Shown here: positions 1-7,200 of the stretch, piece after piece
Numbering within the stretch: position 1 is the stretch's first letter
How the letters are laid out: each line of letters starts with the position of its first letter
Assembly (NCBI GenBank): GCA_964643325.1
Contig: CAZXSE010000036.1
Span: 1 to 7,627, forward strand
Direction: 5' to 3'
DNA from: Fredricksoniimonas sp964643325
Lineage (GTDB): Bacteria; Omnitrophota; Gorgyraeia; Zapsychrales; Fredricksoniimonadaceae
Length of the DNA stretch: 7,627 nucleotides
Program-made: the position numbers and the translations under genes
Notes under the pieces: model-generated
Seen by the model: the letters and a program-made list of their open reading frames with translations, nothing else
Told to the model about the DNA's origin: nothing
Database searches by the model: none

Positions 1-2221
1 GACGGCTCTCATCGCGTCCCTTGAGAGCGAGGCTGGCCGCCCGCGCCCGCGCCCGCCTTTCCCGGCGGAGAAAGGGTTCCGCGGCAAACCGACGAACATC
101 AATAATGTGGAAACATGGTACAACATCCCTGTCATTATCAACAAAGGGGCGGACTGGTTCGTTGGGACTGGGACGGAGAAAAGCCCGGGCACCAAGGTGT
201 TCTCGCTCGTTGGCAAAGTCAAGAACACCGGGCTTGCGGAGTTGCCGCTGGGTACGCCGTTCAAGACCCTCATTTATAATATCGGCGGCGGTACGGGCAC
301 AAAAAAGGCGGTCAAAGCCGTTCAGTCCGGCGGTCCGTCAGGCGGGTGTATCGCGCCTGATAATTTTGAGACGCCGATCGATTATGAATCATTCGCCGCG
401 CTGGGCGCCATCATGGGTTCCGGGGGCATGGTGGTCATGGATGATGATAATTGCATGGTCGATGTGGCGCGGTATTTTACGGAGGTCACAACAGCGGAGT
501 CCTGCGGCAAATGCACGCCCTGCAGAGAGGGCCTGTTCCAGTCGCTGCGCATGATCAAGGATATCACTCAGGGTAAGGCGAACGAGGAAACGCTTAACGA
601 GCTGAAAGTGCTGGCGAATGTCATCAAGGACACAGCCTTGTGCGGGTTGGGGCAAACAGCGCCTAATCCGGTGTTAACGACGCTAATGCGCTTTCGCGGC
701 GAATATCTGGAACACATCAAGTCAAAGCGTTGCGCTGCCGGCGTTTGTCAGGACTTGTTTGTTTCCCAATGCGAGAATAGCTGCCCGCTTCATATCAACA
801 TGCCCGGGTTCCTGGAGCTTGTTAAGGAAGGCAGAACCCTTGAGGCTTATGAGTTGATCCTTAACTATAATCCATTGCCTTCATCCACGGGAAGGATCTG
901 TCACTTTCACTGCAAGATGCGCTGTCGTCGTGAGGATATCGACGAGCCTGTTTCGCAAGGCGAGGCGCACCGGTATGTTGCGGATGCAGTTTATAAGTCC
1001 AAGAAAGATCGCGCGGTCATTCAAAAGATCATCAAGAGCAAATTGCCTGATACCGGCAAGAAGATCGCGATCATTGGAGGCGGGCCGACGGGGTTGACCG
1101 CCGCGTTCTATCTGGCAAGATTGGGCCATTATGTTGTTGTCCATGAAGCACAGGCAGAAGCTGGCGGCGTTCTGCGTTACGGCATTCCGGAGTACCGCTT
1201 GCCCAAAGCGGTCCTTCAGAAGGAGATCGCGAATATCAAGGCGGTCGGGGTCAAGATCCTGTGCAATAAAAAGATCGGGGCTCAGGATATTATCAGGATC
1301 GTCAAGGAATATGACGCGGTATTCGTCGCATCGGGGTCATACAAACAAAAAGCGCTCGGGATCCCGGGCGAGAGCTTGAACGGCGTTGTTTCCGGCGTGG
1401 AATACTTGAAGGATGTTGCTTCAGGGAAGACGCCAAAATTGAAAAAAGAGGTCCTGATCGTCGGGGCGGGCAATGTGGCCATTGATGCGGCGCGGACCGT
1501 TCTGCGCGGCGGATCCAGGGTGACGGTTGTTTACCGCAGGGCGAAAGAGGATATGCCTGCGAACAAGGACGAGATCTTTGAGGCGCAGAATGAAGGCGTT
1601 GGGTTCGTGTTCATGGCCGCGCCTAAAGAGGTCCTGGGTGACGCTGCAGGCAAGGTCAAGGCGCTTCGGATCGAGAAAATGTCCTCGGGAGAGTATGACC
1701 TTTCAGGCCGCAAGAAACCCGCGGCAACGGGACAGTTCATGGATATCCCTTGTGACAATGTGCTTGTTGCCATTGGCGAGGGCGTTGAATCGGATTTCTT
1801 GCGTCAGGCCGGCATTGAAGTTAACAAAAGCGGCACGGTCAAGGTGGATACTTTCACCTTAAGGACCAGCATTGCGGGTGTTTACGCCGGAGGCGATCTT
1901 GTGACCGGGCCTGCGACGGCTGTTGAGGCCATGGCTTATGGCAATCGCGTCGCCGAGATCATTGATCTGCATGTGATGGGGCGCAAGCGCCAGCACGGCT
2001 TTTTTAAGACGACCATTATTTACGGCAATGATGTGCCGCTTAAGCCCTTTGCCGCGCGCAAACAGGAAGGCAAACGGCTTGCCGTGAAGCAGAGAAAAGG
2101 GAATTTCAAGGAAGTGTCGCTGGGGTTAACGCTTGCGCAGGCAAGGACCGAGGCATTGCGGTGCCTGCGCTGCGATGTCAAAGGTTCGTGCGCAGCCGGA
2201 ATGGAGAGATCCAATGCCTGA
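1..2221 (+). CDS. NuoF/HydB-like hydrogenase flavoprotein subunit fused to a GltD/NfnL-like NAD(P)H oxidoreductase (5' partial)
   Basis: The frame is open from base 2, so the start codon lies outside; 739 residues are visible. Residues 1-35 (ETW follows at 37) read as the NuoF core, including PRPRPPFP and GKPTNINNVETW. The GTG at 107 is therefore internal. The NuoF N3-type [4Fe-4S] ligands are C168, C171 and C174 (SCGKCTPCREG) and C214 (LCGLGQTAPNP). A GltD-like region starts near residue 244: Cys at 244, 249, 257, 261, 300, 304 and 308 suit one or two [4Fe-4S] clusters. An FAD-binding GGGPTG follows at 359-364, and a second Rossmann motif GAGNVA at 488-493. YRRAKEDMP, about 20 residues later, resembles the NADPH-binding arginines of GltD and NfnL. 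The C-terminus has EALRCLRCD. NuoF-type subunits of HydABC/Hnd hydrogenases oxidise or form NADH at FMN; here the usual C-terminal ferredoxin domain appears replaced by a GltD-like module. The 8-bp overlap with hydA supports one cytoplasmic complex. The domain assignment is firm; nucleotide preference and electron bifurcation are inference. Confidence 0.93.
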   Translation, partial: TALIASLESEAGRPRPRPPFPAEKGFRGKPTNINNVETWYNIPVIINKGADWFVGTGTEKSPGTKVFSLVGKVKNTGLAELPLGTPFKTLIYNIGGGTGTKKAVKAVQSGGPSGGCIAPDNFETPIDYESFAALGAIMGSGGMVVMDDDNCMVDVARYFTEVTTAESCGKCTPCREGLFQSLRMIKDITQGKANEETLNELKVLANVIKDTALCGLGQTAPNPVLTTLMRFRGEYLEHIKSKRCAAGVCQDLFVSQCENSCPLHINMPGFLELVKEGRTLEAYELILNYNPLPSSTGRICHFHCKMRCRREDIDEPVSQGEAHRYVADAVYKSKKDRAVIQKIIKSKLPDTGKKIAIIGGGPTGLTAAFYLARLGHYVVVHEAQAEAGGVLRYGIPEYRLPKAVLQKEIANIKAVGVKILCNKKIGAQDIIRIVKEYDAVFVASGSYKQKALGIPGESLNGVVSGVEYLKDVASGKTPKLKKEVLIVGAGNVAIDAARTVLRGGSRVTVVYRRAKEDMPANKDEIFEAQNEGVGFVFMAAPKEVLGDAAGKVKALRIEKMSSGEYDLSGRKKPAATGQFMDIPCDNVLVAIGEGVESDFLRQAGIEVNKSGTVKVDTFTLRTSIAGVYAGGDLVTGPATAVEAMAYGNRVAEIIDLHVMGRKRQHGFFKTTIIYGNDVPLKPFAARKQEGKRLAVKQRKGNFKEVSLGLTLAQARTEALRCLRCDVKGSCAAGMERSNA
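2203..2208 (+). promoter_or_regulatory. Ribosome binding site of hydA, inside the end of the upstream gene
   Basis: GGAGAG lies 5 nt before the ATG at 2214. It decides the start of hydA: the earlier in-frame ATG at 2133 would add 27 residues unlike any ferredoxin domain, while MPEKTIQIRIN is a normal HydA opening. The site lies within the last codons of the preceding gene, as expected for translational coupling. Confidence 0.75.
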
Positions 2222-3980
2222 GAAAACCATACAGATCAGGATCAACAGCCAGACATACGACGTTCCCGACGGCGTTACCATCCTTAAGGCCTGCCAGAAC
2301 ATCGGCATTGATATCCCGACCTTGTGCTTCCTTGAGGAGATCAATGAAGGGGCGGCCTGTTCGTTGTGCCTTGTCGAGATCAAGGGATTCAGGACGCTCG
2401 CGCGTGCCTGTGTCACGAAAGCCAAGGAGGGCATGGAGATCAATACGACCTCCGAGCGTGTGCGTAAAGGCCGCCGCATTAATCTCGAGCTTCTTCTGGC
2501 CGGGCATCCCAAGGATTGTTTTATCTGCGACCGCAATCAGAGCTGCGAATTGCGCAAGCTTGCTTACAAAATGGGGATCAAGAAGGTCCGTTTTCCGAAG
2601 ACAAATCCCGAAGACCTGCCGATCGATACAAGTTCGCCGTCCATTGTCCGCGATCCGAACAAATGCATCCTGTGCCGGCGCTGTATCAGCGTTTGCAGCG
2701 CCATTCAGGAGGTTGGGGCCATTGATGAAGTGGGCCGCGGCAAGCGTACCAAGATATCAACTTACGCGGACGAAGGCCTGGGCAAGTCGGTCTGCATCAA
2801 TTGCGGACAGTGCCTGTTGGTCTGTCCGACGGGCGCGTTAACCGAACAGAGCGCGATGGACAAGGTGTGGCGCGCACTTTCTGAGCCGAAAAAGATCGTG
2901 ATGATCGAGACCGCGCCGGCCGTGCGGGCAGCCATTGGCGAAGAGTTCGGCCTTGAGCCGGGAACGCTGGTGACAGGAAAGATGGCCGCAGCCCTGCGCA
3001 AGCTGGGGTTCGCGAAGGTGTTTGATACCCAGTTCAGCGCTGATCTGACGATCATGGAAGAGGGTTTTGAGCTTATCCATCGCATCCAGAACAAGGGCGC
3101 TTTGCCCATGATCACATCCTGTTCGCCGGGGTGGATCAAGTTCGCCGAGCACTTTTATCCCGAATGCCTCAAGCATCTCTCGAGTTGCAAGTCGCCCCAG
3201 CAGATGTTTGGCGCCATTGCCAAGACCTATTACGCCGAGAAGCTGAATGTGGACCCGCGGGACATCGTGGTTGTTTCCTTGATGCCTTGCGTTGCCAAGA
3301 AGTTCGAGGCGGGCAGGCCGGAAATGAATGGCGCTTTCCATTACTGGAAAGATAAAATGAAGCTTACCGAAAATGACAATTTTCCGGATGTGGACTATGT
3401 CCTGACCACGCGTGAGGCGGGGCGGATGATCCGCGAGGCCGGGATACAATTTACCCGGTTACCGGATGAGCCGTTCGATGAGCCGCTGGGCGTATCGACG
3501 GGTGCGGCCGTTATCTTTGGCGCCACAGGCGGCGTTATGGAAGCGGCATTGAGAACTGCGTATGAAGTTTTGACCAAGACGCCGCTGCCGGGGATCGATT
3601 TTAAGCCGGTGCGCGGGCTTGAGGGGATCAAGACCGCCGAGGTTGATATCAACGGGATGAAGGTGAAAGTTGCTGTGGCGCACAGCCTGGGCAAGGCGCG
3701 CATCCTGCTGGATGAGATCAAGACGGGCAAGTCTCCCTATGCGTTCATCGAGATCATGACATGCCCGGGCGGATGTATCGGCGGCGGCGGTCAGCCCATG
3801 CCGACCAATACGGCCATCAGGCAAAAGAGGCTTGAGGCCATTTATCGCGAAGATCTGGGCATGGCGATCCGCAAATCCCATGAGAATCCAGCGGTGGCTG
3901 CGCTTTACAAGGACTTCCTTGAAAAGCCATTGGGTGAGAAGTCGCATCATCTGCTGCATACGAAATACGCTGCGCGATAA
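2214..3980 (+). CDS. hydA: [FeFe]-hydrogenase catalytic subunit HydA (group A, NAD(P)-linked type)
   Basis: This complete 588-residue protein catalyses reversible H2 oxidation / proton reduction in the cytoplasm. Domains in order: a [2Fe-2S] ferredoxin fold (C38, C49, C52, C66); a His-ligated [4Fe-4S] site (H98, C102, C105, C111); a two-[4Fe-4S] ferredoxin domain (C151, C154, C157, C161 and C194, C197, C200, C204); then the H-cluster domain. Its signatures are L1 TSCSPGW (301-307), L2 MPCVAKKFE (357-365) and L3 EIMTCPGGCIGGGGQP (513-528, C517 and C521). The C-terminal small-subunit segment is fused, ending SHENPA...HLLHTKY. Length and architecture match CpI- or HndD-type HydA (about 570-590 residues). 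The L1 motif has Ser304 where classical enzymes have a second Cys. The gene overlaps the upstream flavoprotein gene by 8 bp, so it is probably translated from the same mRNA and receives electrons from that subunit. H-cluster maturases (HydE, HydF, HydG) are not in the window. Family assignment is certain; bifurcation is inferred from context. Confidence 0.97.
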   Translation: MPEKTIQIRINSQTYDVPDGVTILKACQNIGIDIPTLCFLEEINEGAACSLCLVEIKGFRTLARACVTKAKEGMEINTTSERVRKGRRINLELLLAGHPKDCFICDRNQSCELRKLAYKMGIKKVRFPKTNPEDLPIDTSSPSIVRDPNKCILCRRCISVCSAIQEVGAIDEVGRGKRTKISTYADEGLGKSVCINCGQCLLVCPTGALTEQSAMDKVWRALSEPKKIVMIETAPAVRAAIGEEFGLEPGTLVTGKMAAALRKLGFAKVFDTQFSADLTIMEEGFELIHRIQNKGALPMITSCSPGWIKFAEHFYPECLKHLSSCKSPQQMFGAIAKTYYAEKLNVDPRDIVVVSLMPCVAKKFEAGRPEMNGAFHYWKDKMKLTENDNFPDVDYVLTTREAGRMIREAGIQFTRLPDEPFDEPLGVSTGAAVIFGATGGVMEAALRTAYEVLTKTPLPGIDFKPVRGLEGIKTAEVDINGMKVKVAVAHSLGKARILLDEIKTGKSPYAFIEIMTCPGGCIGGGGQPMPTNTAIRQKRLEAIYREDLGMAIRKSHENPAVAALYKDFLEKPLGEKSHHLLHTKYAAR

Positions 3981-3996
3981 TTTTGTACGGATGTTT

Positions 3997-4068
3997 GGGC
4001 GGACGCCAGGTCCGCCCCTACGCAAAATATGGCGCTATCGGTTGTAGGGGCGGACTTTAGGTCCGCCC
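3997..4068. repeat. Paired palindromic (REP/BIME- or MITE-like) intergenic element
   Basis: Two copies of one palindrome face each other. Copy A has arms GGGCGGAC (3997-4004) and GTCCGCCC (4010-4017) around the loop GCCAG. Copy B has the same arms (4048-4055, 4061-4068) around the loop TTTAG. The facing flanks extend the symmetry: GTCCGCCCCTAC (4010-4021) is the exact reverse complement of GTAGGGGCGGAC (4044-4055). The DNA or RNA can therefore fold as two short hairpins, or as one long hairpin with a 22-nt loop, an internal bulge and an 8-bp outer stem. The identical arms with different loops suggest a dispersed repeat family and not a unique terminator. No transposase gene is present. The repeat structure is seen directly; mobility is inference. 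Confidence 0.8.
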
Positions 4069-4073
4069 TTTTT
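4048..4073 (+). terminator. Probable Rho-independent terminator of the hydrogenase operon
   Basis: A GC-rich 8-bp perfect stem (GGGCGGAC / GTCCGCCC) with a 5-nt loop is followed directly by TTTTT (4069-4073). It lies about 70-90 nt after the hydA stop codon and before the next promoter. It is copy B of the palindromic pair, so the repeat seems to serve as a terminator. Copy A is followed by CCTACGC and lacks a T tract, so it would not terminate on its own. Confidence 0.65.
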
Positions 4074-4088
4074 CTTTATTCCCCCCGG

Positions 4089-4118
4089 TTGGCAGTATAA
4101 GAAAATATAGTTTATACT
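4089..4118 (+). promoter_or_regulatory. Candidate sigma70-type promoter for the large exported protein gene
   Basis: TTGGCA (4089-4094) and TATACT (4113-4118) are separated by 18 nt and lie in an AT-rich stretch. They sit just after the terminator and about 40 nt before the start codon, where a promoter is needed. Predicted transcription start is near 4125, giving a short leader with no evident riboswitch. The match is to general bacterial consensus; promoter rules in this lineage are not known to me. Confidence 0.5.
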
Positions 4119-4147
4119 TCATATAAGTATTGGTGGTCGTAGAGGAT

Positions 4148-4153
4148 AGGGGA
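4148..4153 (+). promoter_or_regulatory. Ribosome binding site of the large exported protein gene
   Basis: AGGGGA lies 5 nt before the ATG at 4159. An upstream ATG at 4154 is followed at once by TGA, so it is not a start. The next in-frame ATG (4168) would put the site 14 nt away, which favours 4159. Confidence 0.6.
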
Positions 4154-4158
4154 ATGTG

Positions 4159-4275
4159 ATGAATATAATGGATATTCTAAAGAAAGGTTATTTCAGGCGC
4201 GCGATCGCGTCCGTCGCCCTGCTTTCTTTTCTTTTGAACACTTTCATTCCGACGGGGTTACAACAGGTGTATGCC
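4159..4275 (+). other. Signal peptide of the large exported protein
   Basis: Residues 1-39: the n-region MNIMDILKKGYFRR carries four basic residues, the h-region runs from AIASVALL to about TGL, and the c-region ends VYA before QES. The small residue at -1 and V at -3 fit signal peptidase I. There is no lipobox cysteine, so it is unlikely to be a lipoprotein. The mature protein would go to the periplasm, the outer membrane or beyond. Confidence 0.8.
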
Positions 4276-7200
4276 CAGGAGTCGTTGGTTCTTCCTGCCC
4301 CCGGGGCCAGGGTTGGCCTTAGCCCTGAATTTGCGCCGGCCATCCTTAAGGGTGTTAAGATCCACGCCGAGGATCCTTTCCGTTTTGATTTTATCCTTGA
4401 TAAAGGAAATTCAAGCACAAGCGAAGAGGCGCTCAAGGCAGAAGCCGGCCGCCTGGTCAGGTATTTTCTGGCGACATTGACCATCCCTGAGAAAGACCTT
4501 TGGGTCAATTTATCGCCTTATGAAAAAAACCGCATCATCCCGGATGCTTTTGGCCTGACGGAAATGGGGCAGGACCTTCTGGCGCAGGATTATATGCTCA
4601 AGCAGGTCACGGCGTCCTTGAGTTATCCCGAAGCAAAGACGGGGAAAGACTTCTGGGGGAAGGTTTATAAAGAAGCCGAGGCGCGTTTCGGGACAACGGA
4701 TATTCCGACGGACACGTTCAACAAGGTCTGGATCGTTCCCGGAGAAGCGACTGTTTACGAGAACGATGGCGTTGCTTTTGTAGTGACATCACGCCTGAAG
4801 GTGATGATGGACGCGGATCGTATGGCAAGGACGCGGGCGGACATTGATCCCGCAAGATCTGCTCCTGCGAACGAAGCAATGGCCTCTGTCACGCGCGAGG
4901 TCATTGTCCCGCTGCTTGAAAAAGAAGTTAATGAAGGAAAGAGTTTTGCTCAGTTACGGCAGGTCTATCATTCGCTGATCCTGGCAGCGTGGTACAAGCG
5001 CAGGGTCAAGGAAAGCATCCTGGAGAAAGTTTATATCGGCCGGTCTAAGACTGACGGTGTTGACGCGGATGACAAAGAGGCCAAAGAAAAGATATACGCC
5101 CGGTATCTGGAGGCGTTCAAGCAAGGTGCTTACAACTACATTAAGGAAGAATACGATCCGGCTGCGCAGGGGATGATCCCGCGGAAGTATTTCTCCGGCG
5201 GGGCCGAGTTCACAGACCTTGCCATGGCCTCGGCTTTAAAGATCCAGGACGCCTCGAAGCAGCAGATCGCGGACAGCGCTCAGGCCGGCAAGAAAGGCGT
5301 GCTCGAAGCCATTGTCGTTGATATCAAGCCCGCTTCTGATAAAGCGATGTTGAGCGAAGTGATGGCAAGATTGAAATATGCCGACAATGATATTTTGTTA
5401 AATATCCTCGGACCATGGTCAGAGCTGGACCCGTCGCTGCGGAAGATCCTCCGATCAAAAGGAGGCATCGACGCAGTTGCCGACATTGTGGAGGCGGCCG
5501 GAACTAACGCGCAAGTTCTTTTCAAGCACGGGCTGTTCCTTACACGGCATCTTTATAACACGCTGGAAGAATTCAAGGCCGTTAGCAATGTTTTGTTGAA
5601 GATATCCCGGGCGACCCGGGATAATGCGAAGGCCGTATTCCAATATGGGTTCGTGAATGTGCAGCCGCTCATGAATACCATAGCTGAACTCCGGTCGGTC
5701 GGCGACGACCTTATCCTTCTGGAGAAAGAGGCTGCAGGGCCGGGGCCCAGTGTCTTCTTTCGCGATGAGCTTGCGATCGCGCGTGAGCTCATGAGGACAG
5801 ATGAAGTTTTCAGGAAGCGCTGGCCGGACCTGGTGGCCATGACAAAAGAGAGCCATTCTGGCTTTATATTAAAGCAGGGACTCCCGGCGGTGCGCAAGTT
5901 CTTCGGGAGTGACGAGGCTTTTCAGGCGCATTGGGACGGCCTGGCCAGGATGGCAATTATGGCAGGATCGCCATCGGCCTCTTTATTTGAGTATGCGCTG
6001 CCGATCCTGCGCGATCTTTTTGGTACGCAGGAAGAATTTGAGAAGCATTGGGATGATATCGTGAACATGGCCATCGCGGCAGGGCCTCAGGTGGCGGCTT
6101 TCTTGCATGTCGAATTCCCGAAAGCCTGCCGGGAAATATTTGATTCCCGCGAAGAATTCCTGTCGCATTTTAATGATCTCGTCGTAATGACCCGGGCTTC
6201 CGGGATCAATGCGCGGCTCATGATACGCGAGCTTGCAAGGGTAAAAGGGCTTTTTCGAACACCTGAAGAATATAAGGCGCGATGGCGTGCCCTGGTCAGG
6301 ATGGTTGTTGCGGCAGGGCCTCATGCGGGGTATCTCTTGGAACATGGATTATGGACGGCCCGGGACTTTTTCAGTGCGCCCGGAGAATTCAATGAATATT
6401 TCAATGTTGAGCCCGCAAAGAACATATTGCTCGATCTTGTGGAGATGGCCGGCCCGATGGCCGGGGATCTTTTGGAGTATGGATTGCTTGTTGTGCAGCC
6501 GTTATTCAGAACCAGAGAGGAGTTGAAGGTCCGTTGTAAAGAATTACTGGAAGTTATGGCGGCATCCGGCCCTAACATGAACGAACTGCTGCGCGATGGG
6601 CTGCCTCAAGCGCAGAAATTCTTTTATTTACCGGGAGAATTTAAGGCGTATTGGGGCGCGCTCGCGCAGATCCTCATAACGGCCGGGCCTAATGGAGTGT
6701 TCATTCTAAGGCATGATCCTAATTCGGGAAAAAGGCGGTCTGGATTATCGCTGGTAAGAGAGCTCGCCGGAACGCCGGAAGGATTCCGGACGATCGGCAT
6801 GGACCTGGCGCGTATGGTACGGGCCGTCGGGCCGTATGGTCATGAGTTCATTCAGGAGCTCTTGCCGGCATTCCGGGAACTTTTTGCAACGCCGCAGGAA
6901 TTCATGGAGTGCTGGGGCGGCTTGGTAGAAAGCATTGCATCCCTTGATCCGCGATCAGGATATTTGGTAATGGGCGGATTGACGCCTGCGCGCAAGAGTT
7001 TTAGAACACATCAGGGATTCATAAAATTCTGGGATATCCTGGTCAACAGAGCCAAGGAGGCAGGCATTCATGGAGGATATTTACTGCAATACGGCGTTCC
7101 TATTGCCCGGCAGCTCTCGGAGGATCCAGGGGAGTTTGATGTTCATCTGGGCAGATTGAGCGCGGTTTTCAGCCTCATGAGTGAGAGCCAGATCAGATTC

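Noticed and set aside
107..109. GTG at 107 as the start of the first gene
   Set aside because: The 35 codons before it in the same frame read as conserved NuoF sequence leading into NNVETW, so the gene starts outside the window.
21..554. A 177-residue Arg/Ser-rich frame overlapping the NuoF part
   Set aside because: It is an out-of-frame shadow of a clearly recognised conserved gene, with a composition typical of shifted GC-rich coding DNA.
2133..2213. Longer HydA start at ATG 2133
   Set aside because: The added 27 residues overlap the conserved C-terminus of the upstream gene and do not resemble HydA; ATG 2214 has a good ribosome binding site and a normal ferredoxin-like opening.
3997..4068. 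A CRISPR array
   Set aside because: There are only two copies, in opposite orientation, with no spacer regularity and no cas genes.
3981..4158. A small RNA or riboswitch between hydA and the large gene
   Set aside because: The structure is fully explained by the paired palindromes and terminator; the leader after the predicted promoter is only about 35 nt and shows no aptamer-like fold.
5455..6345. Several reverse-strand frames of 110-135 codons opposite the repeat region
   Set aside because: They are antisense shadows of the long + strand frame, lack convincing ribosome binding sites and show no family features.
5497..7176. TPR, HEAT or Sel1 repeats
   Set aside because: The unit length of about 39 and the positions of conserved G-P, F and W do not follow the TPR (34) or Sel1 consensus, and no HEAT-type pattern was evident by eye.
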